Below are positions 12,706 to 19,824 of a stretch of 20,175 bases of DNA, in pieces; position 1 is the first letter of the stretch, and each line of letters opens with the position of its first letter. This DNA is from CAYVAR01 sp964449675 (GTDB taxonomy: Bacteria; Patescibacteriota; Microgenomatia; UBA10105; UBA927), in the NCBI GenBank assembly GCA_964449675.1, contig CAYVAR010000025.1, positions 1 through 20,175 of the forward strand, in the 5' to 3' direction. The notes under the pieces are model-generated. The model did no database searches and had not been told where the DNA came from. It saw nothing but the letters and a program-made list of their open reading frames with translations. The translations under genes and the position numbers were made by a program.

Positions 12706-13211
12706 TTGAGTTTTCTAATAGCATCAAACCCCCACACCAATCTATTGATATTCCAACTTAGTGCATAGTGGAGTCCTTGGATTGGAGCGTTGAGTTGCGA
12801 TACGAGATTGCTAAGGAGGACGTTTCGATTGGGGAGGGAAGCAAGTCTGCCCACCTCTTCCTCCGAGAGGACTTGGGTGCCCAGTATTCCTGCTTTTGGT
12901 TTGCCTACTCCTGCTCCTTTAAAAAATTTGAGCAGTTCTCTGATCGGGGCGACTTCATCGTTGTACGAAAGAAGTGCAGCCGTTGCGTCAGTGAGAGAGG
13001 ACTGAAGTGTCTTCGCTTTCTGGCCAAGAGCAAGCTTAAACAACCGGTTTTTGACAATAGCAAATTCAGCGTCAACTTTTTTCAAAATCTTTCGAAGTTC
13101 TTCGAGTTGTTTATGCTTAAGCCCCCGATAATCAGCAAGCACGATCGCTTTGGCCTTGCCGACTTTTTTGGTAAGATCTTTTACTGTGTCAATCTTTTTC
13201 TGTGTTGGCAT
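12672..13211 (-). CDS. rplJ: 50S ribosomal protein uL10
   Basis: A 179-aa protein in the normal size range. The N-terminal rRNA-binding domain has KKIDTVKDLTKKVGKAKAIV, ADYRGLKHKQLEELRK and VKNRLFKLAL. The middle has the usual PIRELLKFFKG, and the C-terminal helix that carries bL12 dimers follows (LASLPNRNVLLSNLVSQLNAP). The start at 13211 was chosen because MPTQKKIDTV matches the family; upstream codons to 13235 lie in the attenuator hairpin. The last residues (KLKSQNANVKATT) are encoded by a repeat-like segment and are not typical of uL10. Expression is probably set by the leader directly upstream. Confidence 0.95.
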   Translation of the reverse strand: MPTQKKIDTVKDLTKKVGKAKAIVLADYRGLKHKQLEELRKILKKVDAEFAIVKNRLFKLALGQKAKTLQSSLTDATAALLSYNDEVAPIRELLKFFKGAGVGKPKAGILGTQVLSEEEVGRLASLPNRNVLLSNLVSQLNAPIQGLHYALSWNINRLVWGFDAIRKLKSQNANVKATT

Positions 13212-13216
13212 AGAAT

Positions 13217-13301
13217 AAAAAATCCCTCGCACCACGCGAGGGAATAAATCATCCCTCGGTGGGTTCTTTCGGACTTAGCCCCGATTAACTCGGGGACCCA
13301 C
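13217..13301 (-). promoter_or_regulatory. L10 leader with terminator/antiterminator switch
   Basis: On the minus strand, a stem GTGGGT/ACCCAC (13301-13296 with 13264-13259) encloses the hairpin CCCCGA-gttaa-TCGGGG (13295-13279). Then CGAGGGA (13258-13252) can pair with TCCCTCG (13243-13237). The same TCCCTCGC can instead pair with GCGAGGGA (13230-13223), followed by six T. The two pairings exclude each other, as in a transcription attenuator. Autogenous control of rplJL by L10-(L12)n binding to its leader is established in other bacteria. Confidence 0.85.
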
Positions 13302-13320
13302 GGTCTTTAGGATCATGTGA

Positions 13321-13350
13321 AGTATAACAAAATTTGTTGCGCTTACGCAA
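13321..13350 (-). promoter_or_regulatory. Promoter of rplJ-rplL
   Basis: On the minus strand TTGCGT (13350-13345), an 18-nt spacer and TATACT (13326-13321) precede the L10 leader. The -35 overlaps the last codons of the protease gene. Confidence 0.55.
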
Positions 13351-13702
13351 GCATGAGTTTGCTGTGGTAGAGTTTACGCTTAAACGGGTCAAGCATGAGG
13401 CCAAAGATCTCAAGAGTCGTGACGCCAAGGAGCGCGCTATCGTCATGTTCTCCAAGGACCACAGGTACGATCATATCCCGATCGTCCAGCCGGACCGTTG
13501 CATTCCCCACCTTTCGCTCCATGATTTTGCCGTCAGCGAGGGAAAATCGTTGGGAATAGGATGGTTTAAGCCCAAGTAATTTGACCATCCGCGCTGGCAC
13601 GACGGTAAAGTGGGCGCCGCTGTCGACGAGGAATTCCCCCATGGCTGATTTGGCCGGGATGAAGGGATTTTTAACGGTTAGTGGCACGCTCGTGATTCCC
13701 AT
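13343..13702 (-). CDS. Retropepsin-like aspartic protease family protein
   Basis: A 119-aa protein with the single-domain clan AA pattern. The catalytic DSG appears in GEFLVDSGAHFTVVPARMV (Asp27), the flap region is FSLADGKIMERKVGNATVRL, and the second half carries ALLGVTTLEIFGLMLDP, typical of these small dimeric proteases. Substrates of the bacterial members are mostly unknown. The ATG at 13702 was preferred to 13720 because a TTGTCA-17-TACTAT promoter ends 9 nt before it, which would place the codons from 13720 at or before the transcription start. Its 3' end touches the rplJ promoter. Confidence 0.8.
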   Translation of the reverse strand: MGITSVPLTVKNPFIPAKSAMGEFLVDSGAHFTVVPARMVKLLGLKPSYSQRFSLADGKIMERKVGNATVRLDDRDMIVPVVLGEHDDSALLGVTTLEIFGLMLDPFKRKLYHSKLMLA

Positions 13703-13711
13703 ACTTGAGGT

Positions 13712-13740
13712 ATAGTACAAAACTTCAGGTGATTTGACAA
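13712..13740 (-). promoter_or_regulatory. Promoter of the aspartic protease gene
   Basis: On the minus strand TTGTCA (13740-13735), a 17-nt spacer and TACTAT (13717-13712) lie 9 nt before the ATG at 13702, predicting a leader of about 3 nt. Confidence 0.55.
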
Positions 13741-13756
13741 GAAGAACGGAGAAGAT

Positions 13757-13906
13757 TTATTTATCCTCAGGAAATAACACGATGAGTGGTTGTCCATTAA
13801 TGATGATGGTGTCTTCTTTCCAATCAACTGGCTTTTTGTACGTGCGCCCTTGATCCCCTTCGGGTGGTGACGCTTGTGACTCGGATGGTTTGATATCCTT
13901 GTCCAT
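13757..13906 (-). CDS. Small hypothetical protein (49 aa)
   Basis: The ATG at 13906 has a strong GGAGG 7 nt upstream, which decides the start over a longer reading to 13981. The protein begins MDKDIKPSESQASPPEGDQG, a disordered acidic stretch, and ends in a short hydrophobic strand (DTIIINGQPLIVLFPEDK). No family is recognised. It lies 54 nt upstream of the protease gene on the same strand, though that gene has its own promoter. Confidence 0.6.
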   Translation of the reverse strand: MDKDIKPSESQASPPEGDQGRTYKKPVDWKEDTIIINGQPLIVLFPEDK

Positions 13907-14076
13907 AAGTATTCCTCCATTTATTTGATCGGTGGATGCATTCATACTGAATTTGATAATTCCATAAATCTTTTTTATCAATACTATTTTGTACTGTAAA
14001 CATATCTATCTAAGATAGAGTATTCCATGGAGCTTTCTGACGTGCTTGATAAACAAAATGAGTAAAACTTGTCAGG

Positions 14077-16380
14077 ATGACAACGTCTTGCTATACTTGG
14101 CAGCTACGAGAGCGTTATCACGCGCTCTTTTTTACTATGGTGTTATTAGAAACTGAAAAACATCGTCCTTTATACGATATTGCTGATAGATCAGGTGCAG
14201 GAGCAGAAGATATCACTGCAATTCTAAAAGAAGCTGATGGAAGTATTACCGGCGGAGTCAGCGCTTATTTATCGGATATTTTTTTACCTTCATATCTTGC
14301 AAAACTGAAAGGAGAGCATGAGGAATCAGAATATTTCGATCAGATTCCAGATGTCGTCGAACAGGTGCTTCTGCCCATCGTTAATGCGCCAGGGATAGAA
14401 GAGGTAGAGCTTCATGGAAGTGTCGCGCGCTTTATAGCTCACGGGATGAGTGAAGAATACTGGGAAGTCCTGAATTACTTTGATTATTTAAAACGTGAGG
14501 CGCATAGTGATCGTGTCAAATATTTTCTTGGTGGCCCTTTTGGATTTGCTGCTGATCCTGATTTTGATATCGGAATACGAGGTATATCTGTCGAGAAGTT
14601 ATCTTCTAGCTTAGAAGACTGGTTCAAGGTTAGTGATTTCCGCGATGCTCCTTTTGTGCATGCCGGTAAACAAATCGTGCGCAAGGAATATGCTTTTACC
14701 TTAAAGACAGGGCACAGAGTGGAGATTTCTGTTGGGCCGATACCAACAGTGCCTGATATCCATAATCTAGTGATCTCTATTTTTGATATCCGTACGGACC
14801 AACGAGTATTTCATATAGATATAAACGAAGCTCCAGCTATTGCGGAACAAGTTGAACGAGAGAAGCGGCAGGGGAAGACAAACCGGAAACAAGATGAGGT
14901 GAGGGCTGCGCTTTTTACTGAAAACAACCGACTTTGGTATGAAGTATCACCTGAGGCTGTTGAGATTATGAAAGGTCAAGACGAAGTGACGACGGAAAGT
15001 ACTGATCTGGCAGAGATCGCAGAAATTTCATTACGGGCACTGCGGATGAACTTGTTACACGAGAATCCTACCTTCGTTGATTTGAGATTTTTTCTCCTGC
15101 AGTTTACCGACGTGTCCCTTTTTGCTTTACAAGAACGCATACAAGCAGCAATTCTTCGCGGGGAACGAATTTCAGAGCAAGTATTGCCAATTCTCAAAAG
15201 AGAGCTGGCGCTTTGTTTGACCATTGATCCTTATGTGACTATCCAGGCTCTCCGGGATATGGGACTTGCTACGATTATCCCAGGTCTACGTAGTATTACC
15301 GGTGAACAGTGGCAAAAAGTTCTTCATTCACGCCATCTTGCAATTGCGGCGGATGCAACACCAGAAGCAGCAAGAAGTGATACCTATATGAATTGGCAAC
15401 GAGAGTATTATCGCAGAGGACATCCGAAGGAACACATTCCTCGCTCCTATGATGGCGTGAAACGATTTATCCGCGCATTAGAAGATATTGGGGTCGTTTA
15501 CAAAAACGGTGACTGCTGGGAACAATACATGGATGTATGGGAAACAAAGAAACAATCATCGATACAATTAGGTGACCAAGGATTGTTTGCGCCAGAGCGT
15601 GTCGATGGTTACCGCTCTTTAGCAACGGTAGGCGATATCGCTATTTTTACTTTAACTCCTCCCTCTTCTATTGCGGAAGATGTTGTTCTATTAGAACACC
15701 TTGCCTTGAAACTGATGGAGCGTCTCCCAGAGCCATCACTTGAGTTTCGTGCGCTACGGGCGGCGGCAACAATACGGCAAACACTCAGTGAAACAGAAAT
15801 ACAAGAGTTTGGTGAAGAATACCTCATCAAAATGGGTCTCGTGTATGCGCTTCTGGAACAGTTTGCTGCCGGGTTGACCCCTCGGCAGATGAAACGACTG
15901 TGTGCACAAGTCGATCCCACATCTGCAGTACCGGAAAAGTTTGAGAATGTTTTTCTAGATCTGAAACTTTGCGGTCTTGTTGGAAAACGAAAAATCCAGC
16001 GCATTGATCGAAATGGTGAAGCCCAAGATGTTGAGTTTTATTCACTGCTCCAACAGCATTATGGACCTATTGAGGATTATACGCACCGTGATGACTTTCT
16101 CAAAATATATCACAATGTTCTCCTTGATGATTATGAAATATCGAAATCACCCAGTAGGTTTCCTGACTATTATCACCTGCGTGGGACATTAAAAAGGCGC
16201 GTGAATATGTTGGAACGAGTTGGTATATCAAGTGTCGACGTCCTTGCTGCATTATCCGACAAAGACTGGGAAGTTTTACAAAAACGAACTTCACATTATA
16301 AAAGTGTAGATACGACGACAAAAAGAAATGCCGGACCGATACTTATGACTTGTATGAAAATTATAGAAGAAACGCAATAA
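14077..16380 (+). CDS. Large polymerase-beta-type nucleotidyltransferase-like protein of unknown function
   Basis: A 767-aa soluble protein. Residues about 105-225 carry a nucleotidyltransferase core: ELHGSVARFI with Gly114-Ser115, ADPDFDIGIRGISVEKLSSS with Asp162 and Asp164, then HAGKQIVRKEYAF and HRVEISVGP with Glu216 as possible third carboxylate. The arrangement resembles the head of CCA-adding/poly(A) polymerases (GGxVRD, DxD, VGxxFGV), but about 45 residues separate the GS and DxD motifs, and the rest is not a tRNA-nucleotidyltransferase body. Residues 250-767 are mainly helical, with winged-helix-like parts near 456-485 (VKRFIRALEDIGVVYKNGD) and 605-665 (LTPRQMKRLC, LKLCGLVGKRKI, AQDVEFYSLL). 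I recognise no family for the whole protein. The start has only agg at the ATG. It converges with the ATPase-OmpR gene, 2 nt between stops. Confidence 0.7.
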   Translation: MTTSCYTWQLRERYHALFFTMVLLETEKHRPLYDIADRSGAGAEDITAILKEADGSITGGVSAYLSDIFLPSYLAKLKGEHEESEYFDQIPDVVEQVLLPIVNAPGIEEVELHGSVARFIAHGMSEEYWEVLNYFDYLKREAHSDRVKYFLGGPFGFAADPDFDIGIRGISVEKLSSSLEDWFKVSDFRDAPFVHAGKQIVRKEYAFTLKTGHRVEISVGPIPTVPDIHNLVISIFDIRTDQRVFHIDINEAPAIAEQVEREKRQGKTNRKQDEVRAALFTENNRLWYEVSPEAVEIMKGQDEVTTESTDLAEIAEISLRALRMNLLHENPTFVDLRFFLLQFTDVSLFALQERIQAAILRGERISEQVLPILKRELALCLTIDPYVTIQALRDMGLATIIPGLRSITGEQWQKVLHSRHLAIAADATPEAARSDTYMNWQREYYRRGHPKEHIPRSYDGVKRFIRALEDIGVVYKNGDCWEQYMDVWETKKQSSIQLGDQGLFAPERVDGYRSLATVGDIAIFTLTPPSSIAEDVVLLEHLALKLMERLPEPSLEFRALRAAATIRQTLSETEIQEFGEEYLIKMGLVYALLEQFAAGLTPRQMKRLCAQVDPTSAVPEKFENVFLDLKLCGLVGKRKIQRIDRNGEAQDVEFYSLLQQHYGPIEDYTHRDDFLKIYHNVLLDDYEISKSPSRFPDYYHLRGTLKRRVNMLERVGISSVDVLAALSDKDWEVLQKRTSHYKSVDTTTKRNAGPILMTCMKIIEETQ

Positions 16381-16382
16381 GT

Positions 16383-17603
16383 TTATAAGGAAAAAAGATA
16401 CCCTTTTCCTCGTACGACGCTCAAACGCTTAGGTGAAAGGGAAAGGTCAGCGATTCGTTTCCTGAGCCTTCTCATAAGTTGATCAATAGCCCAATCGGAA
16501 TAGTTTTCTTGTGTATTTGTTGGCCAAATAGCAGTTGCGATCAAATCGCGGGATACCACTTCTCCGGAATGAGTGATCAAAAGTTTCATGACACGCTCTT
16601 CCTGCCTTGAAAAGAATGAGTTCACCGGGACGTGATTGAGAAGTATTTTACCGCCCTCGACGACAAAACTTTCCAGTTTTGCTTCTCGTCCCAACAAAAA
16701 ATTATGGAGCATCTTTATAGTGATATGATTTTTTTCTATAACGCGCATGGAAGTAAGATAACTTAAACTCTCTTGTTCCTGGCTTGTTAAGTCGGTGACG
16801 CTTCGTGTAATTTTTGTGAGCACTGACTGTTCAGATGGTGAAAAGAGATTAAAAAGCGTCCGGAGTCGAAAACTCATTCCGTCATCCTCAGGAGACCAAG
16901 ATGGGGCACTGGTGAGCGTCCGTATCGCTTCTTTTACCAGCCAAAAATGACCGCCGCAATACGTAACAATTCGTTCTTGTTCTTTTGTGGAGACTCGTAT
17001 ATCCCACTGGCGCTCTAGAAGTTTAATAAACCGAAGTGTATCTTCCGGTGTATAGAGGGGATAACGAGATATATTTTGATAAAGACGCGTAGACGGAGGC
17101 AAGTATGATACGGTATTCGGATGGGTAATATCTGCTTCAAATATAGTGATAGTCCGGATAGTCGGGAAAAACTCATCAGAAAAATAGGATAGGGTGGAAA
17201 GTGTTGACTTGCCAGCGGGATTGAGTAGTTGTTCAGCCTCAAGAACGATGAGAATAAGCGTGATGTTATTTTTTCGAAAATAATCAATCCATTTCGAAAA
17301 AATCATGGTCTGGTTAGCTAGTTCTGAACGATTGAACTGATCACTGATTTTTGCTTCAAGATCCTTACGATCTTCAATAGCCGGGGATCCGAAGTCAAGA
17401 TATTGAAACGCATACGTCGATGTTCCTTTAAGTATCGTATGCATAAAGTTCTTATCTGCAAGAAGTTGTTCAAATCGGATAACGCGATCGGTTTTGGGCA
17501 CAAAGGAAATCGCGATATTTTCCTTGCGTGCGATTGCAATAAGCCATTGCGCTCTTGCTTTACGAAATTGATCAGTTTCTAAAAATTCGAGTGTACCGGT
17601 CAT
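16383..17603 (-). CDS. Degenerate P-loop ATPase-like domain fused to OmpR/PhoB-type winged helix
   Basis: A 406-aa protein. The C-terminal domain (about 325-406) is a clear OmpR-type winged helix: SFFSRQEERVMKLLITHSGE, VVSRDLIATAIWP, YSDWAIDQLMRRLRKRI and VVRGKGYLFSL. The N-terminal 230 residues look like an AAA/STAND ATPase in strand and helix order. ITLILIVLEAEQLL (115-127) occupies the Walker B place, and CGGHFWLVKEAIR (216-228) resembles a sensor-2 helix. The Walker A place after IAISFVP reads KTDRVIRF with no GxxxxGK(S/T), and Walker B has Glu-Ala-Glu rather than Asp-Glu, so nucleotide hydrolysis is doubtful. It is probably a DNA-binding regulator that senses something through the ATPase-like fold. 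A good promoter gives a near-leaderless transcript. Confidence 0.75.
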   Translation of the reverse strand: MTGTLEFLETDQFRKARAQWLIAIARKENIAISFVPKTDRVIRFEQLLADKNFMHTILKGTSTYAFQYLDFGSPAIEDRKDLEAKISDQFNRSELANQTMIFSKWIDYFRKNNITLILIVLEAEQLLNPAGKSTLSTLSYFSDEFFPTIRTITIFEADITHPNTVSYLPPSTRLYQNISRYPLYTPEDTLRFIKLLERQWDIRVSTKEQERIVTYCGGHFWLVKEAIRTLTSAPSWSPEDDGMSFRLRTLFNLFSPSEQSVLTKITRSVTDLTSQEQESLSYLTSMRVIEKNHITIKMLHNFLLGREAKLESFVVEGGKILLNHVPVNSFFSRQEERVMKLLITHSGEVVSRDLIATAIWPTNTQENYSDWAIDQLMRRLRKRIADLSLSPKRLSVVRGKGYLFSL

Positions 17604-17615
17604 AAATTGAAGAGG

Positions 17616-17644
17616 AGTATAGCAGGAGTAAAGAAAATTGACAA
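17616..17644 (-). promoter_or_regulatory. Promoter of the ATPase-OmpR gene
   Basis: On the minus strand TTGTCA (17644-17639), a 17-nt spacer and TATACT (17621-17616) end 12 nt before the ATG at 17603; the predicted leader is about 6 nt. Confidence 0.65.
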
Positions 17645-17701
17645 GATTTTATCAGTTTAAGTTGTCAGGTTGGACTGGAAAACGGAATCTGGAGAAGAAA
17701 A

Positions 17702-18832
17702 TTAATGGTTTTTTTCCCAATAGGAGAGCCAACGGTGAGCAATATTTTCCTCAATATCAGGATAACTTGACTCTATCGTCGTAAATCCAGCAGGAATAGT
17801 TTTTTTTATCATCTTCGTGCCGAGAATAAATGTTTCTGCGAAGAGTAGATCGAGTATGTACTCGGGAATGGATTCCGTATTATGGAAATTAATCGGGTAA
17901 CCACCAGCCAGCCGATACACTTTTTTGTTGTTTTTTAGAAAGAATTCATCGTAGGCATGATGCAGAACATGTTTTTTACTAAGAGACAGAAGTGTTGATT
18001 CGTCAAACTCCCGTCTTCGCGTTGAACCATTGACAAGAAATACTCCGTCTTTGAGAGCGCTGAGTGTATCATCAAGTACGACACTGCCAGTTATACCGAT
18101 AATAACATCAAATCGATCCAAATGAGCAAGCGTTCGCAAAGTTGGGAATCCTTCGATAGAAGCACGAAGAAGTGCCGTTGGTTTGTGGTCATGGACAGTG
18201 ACTGATGCCCACCCGCGCAGATCTCGTGCGAGGATGCTGCCAATATTTCCAAAACCCAGCACAAGGATATTTTTTCCTACAAGCGAGTATTGAAACGTAT
18301 TGATAAGAATAGATTCCGTACTACGGATGATCGCTTTAGCAACAAAATTGCACTCGCCGTACCGTTTGAGTCGTGCTGAAGCTATTGAAACAAATGGATA
18401 GAGGAATCGTTCATTTTCAGCAAACCAGATGCCGTTTTTTGTTTCTTCGATAATGCCGAGTAAATTTGGTGGTGGTTTAGGGAGTTGCGAAAAGTACCTG
18501 CTAAAATACCCTCCCAGATCAAAACACAAAAATGGATCCCTCTTCTTTTGCGCGCTTTTCATAAGCGCTTTGACAAGGGTAGAGTGTTCGAGTTTTGCAA
18601 AAGAAGGCATATAGACTCGGGCGAGTTTTTTTATTTCTCGTAATGCCTCCTTATCAACGGAGTAGGATTTACCGATAAGCGTAATAGAGAGAAATCCTGC
18701 GCGCTTGAGAAGTCGGATATACTCAAGCGTATTTTTTTTGACATGCTGGATAATATAGAGGGAAACGGTGCCAACGTCGACAGTATTCTCCCTGACAATT
18801 TCGTTCAATACGGGAAGCGTACTTTGGTCCAT
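17702..18832 (-). CDS. S-adenosylhomocysteine-hydrolase-like NAD-binding protein lacking catalytic residues
   Basis: A 376-aa protein (true SAHH about 430) that aligns by eye along the SAHH fold. Correspondences are SLYIIQHVKKNTLEYI for the substrate helix, FDLGGYFS for DDGGDLT, GIIEETKNGI for GxSEETTTGV, and KNILVLGFGNIGSILARDLRG for the NAD Rossmann loop (GxGxxG at 193-198). FDVIIGITGSVVL and FLVNGSTRRREFD match xNIGHFDxE, and YRLAGGYPINF matches LAEGRLVNL. The glutamate of EET and the Lys of the NAD-domain entry (Lys156) remain. The substrate His (Tyr26 here), the second Asp of DDGG (Leu106) and the His of NIGHFD are changed, and the Asp-Asn after the Lys reads Glu160-Cys161. It probably binds NAD but may not hydrolyse SAH. 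TATAAT lies 17 nt upstream. Confidence 0.7.
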   Translation of the reverse strand: MDQSTLPVLNEIVRENTVDVGTVSLYIIQHVKKNTLEYIRLLKRAGFLSITLIGKSYSVDKEALREIKKLARVYMPSFAKLEHSTLVKALMKSAQKKRDPFLCFDLGGYFSRYFSQLPKPPPNLLGIIEETKNGIWFAENERFLYPFVSIASARLKRYGECNFVAKAIIRSTESILINTFQYSLVGKNILVLGFGNIGSILARDLRGWASVTVHDHKPTALLRASIEGFPTLRTLAHLDRFDVIIGITGSVVLDDTLSALKDGVFLVNGSTRRREFDESTLLSLSKKHVLHHAYDEFFLKNNKKVYRLAGGYPINFHNTESIPEYILDLLFAETFILGTKMIKKTIPAGFTTIESSYPDIEENIAHRWLSYWEKNH

Positions 18833-18849
18833 ATGTGTAGTTGGTGGAA

Positions 18850-18855
18850 ATTATA
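18850..18855 (-). promoter_or_regulatory. -10 element of the SAHH-like gene
   Basis: A perfect TATAAT on the minus strand lies 17 nt before the ATG at 18832; no convincing -35 is seen, though TG directly precedes the hexamer. Confidence 0.45.
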
Positions 18856-18919
18856 CATCGATTTGTACATTCGTAGATACTAGGGGTTTTACTTTGTCTT
18901 TTTTTTTAAAAAAGGCATG

Positions 18920-19363
18920 TCAAGCCATTGGAAATGGCTCATATCCCTGATCTCGCGCCGTCTGAACCCTCTGCTGAAAATCTATGGCTGTAAGCGCTCC
19001 ATCTTCGCCATCTCCGGCAATGACTTCTATGGCAATAGCTGGTAATGCTTGTTTTAATTGTTGTATTCTTGCATCGACGGTAAGAATGGTTTTAGATAAG
19101 ACTTCGTGTGGCAATCTATCGTCATATACTCCTTCTTCATATTCTGTCCACATGTGTATAGTTTCAGCCCATGGTACTTGGAGTTTGGGATCTTCGGGAG
19201 CAGCGTGTGGAAACCACTTCAATGTGATGCATCTTTTACTAAACGGTCTGTGCTCCACAAGAAGCGTAACGGAAACAGCAGTAGGTTGTACTTCGGCTAA
19301 GGCTTCCAAAATCTGTGAAAACGGCCCACACCGTGTAGCTAATTCATTGGTTGGATTTGTCAT
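18920..19363 (-). CDS. Hypothetical protein (147 aa)
   Basis: The protein starts MTNPTNELATRCGPFSQILE and appears to be a single alpha/beta domain: a first helix, a strand pair (AVSVTLLVEHRPF, KRCITLKWFPHAA), an acidic segment (MWTEYEEGVYDDRLPHEV), a helix (DARIQQLKQALP), the strand IAIEVIAGDGEDG, and a C-terminal helix. There is no signal peptide or membrane segment. I recognise no family. On the minus strand TTGACT (19414-19409) stands at promoter distance upstream with a poor -10. No Shine-Dalgarno precedes the ATG. Confidence 0.6.
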   Translation of the reverse strand: MTNPTNELATRCGPFSQILEALAEVQPTAVSVTLLVEHRPFSKRCITLKWFPHAAPEDPKLQVPWAETIHMWTEYEEGVYDDRLPHEVLSKTILTVDARIQQLKQALPAIAIEVIAGDGEDGALTAIDFQQRVQTARDQGYEPFPMA

Positions 19364-19501
19364 AGGAAGGGTTTATCAAGAAAGGTTTTACCACATATTT
19401 GGTCATATAGTCAACTAACGCGGAGCGTACTATTCAGGAGAGTTCTATTTCTATCCCCGGGCCCATGGTGTACCCTACAAAACGTATAACTAGTATATAT
19501 A

Positions 19502-19530
19502 TTGACATACGATATAAAATATGTTATACA
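19502..19530 (+). promoter_or_regulatory. Promoter of the AbrB-PIN toxin-antitoxin operon
   Basis: A consensus TTGACA (19502-19507), a 17-nt spacer and TATACA (19525-19530) lie 9 nt before the ATG at 19540, so the leader would be about 3 nt. Confidence 0.75.
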
Positions 19531-19548
19531 TATACGTATATGTTATAC
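19519..19548. promoter_or_regulatory. Candidate autoregulatory operator: 16-bp palindrome and 11-bp direct repeats
   Basis: ACATATACGTATATGT (19528-19543) is a perfect palindrome overlapping the -10 and the start codon. ATATGTTATAC occurs twice, at 19519-19529 and 19538-19548, spaced 19 bp. Antitoxins with AbrB folds usually bind such sites to repress their own operon. Confidence 0.6.
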
Positions 19549-19824
19549 CCCCGCGTTCAGACGGTTTCTGCCAAAGGACAAGTCGTGCTGCCGGCTTCGA
19601 CGCGAACTGCCCTGGGGATCCGGCCAGGGTCAGCGGTAGCCGTTATTCCTGATGCCGGTCGAAAGCAGGTAGTGATTCGTCCGTTGGGTGAAAATAATCC
19701 CGTGGCGTTGGGATACGGACTTTTGACGGGCAAAGCTCCCTCACTTACCCGAGAGCTCATGAAGGCAAAAGTGCGAGATATATCTTTAGAAAAGAAGAAG
19801 TATGGGTACATACGTTCTGGATAG
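19540..19824 (+). CDS. AbrB/MazE-type antitoxin (VapB-like)
   Basis: A 94-aa protein with an N-terminal SpoVT/AbrB swapped-hairpin DNA-binding domain: VQTVSAKGQVVLPASTRTALGIRPGSAVAVI (about 5-35), then KQVVIRPLG. The C-terminal part (about 55-94), with LTGKAPSLTRELMKAKVRD and a basic tail, would wrap the toxin. The ATG at 19540 starts the family-like MLYPRVQTVSAKGQV and fits the promoter; a reading from 19465 would include the promoter itself. It overlaps the toxin gene by 23 nt. As antitoxin it should neutralise the PIN RNase and repress the operon. Confidence 0.85.
   Translation: MLYPRVQTVSAKGQVVLPASTRTALGIRPGSAVAVIPDAGRKQVVIRPLGENNPVALGYGLLTGKAPSLTRELMKAKVRDISLEKKKYGYIRSG

Noticed and set aside
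13343..13720. Starting the aspartic protease at 13720
   Set aside because: The -10 hexamer lies at 13717-13712, so those codons would be inside the promoter; 13702 fits better.
16388..16410. AGGAAAA/TTTTCCT hairpin as a terminator between the convergent genes
   Set aside because: It lies inside the last codons of the minus-strand gene and is not followed by a T run on the + strand.
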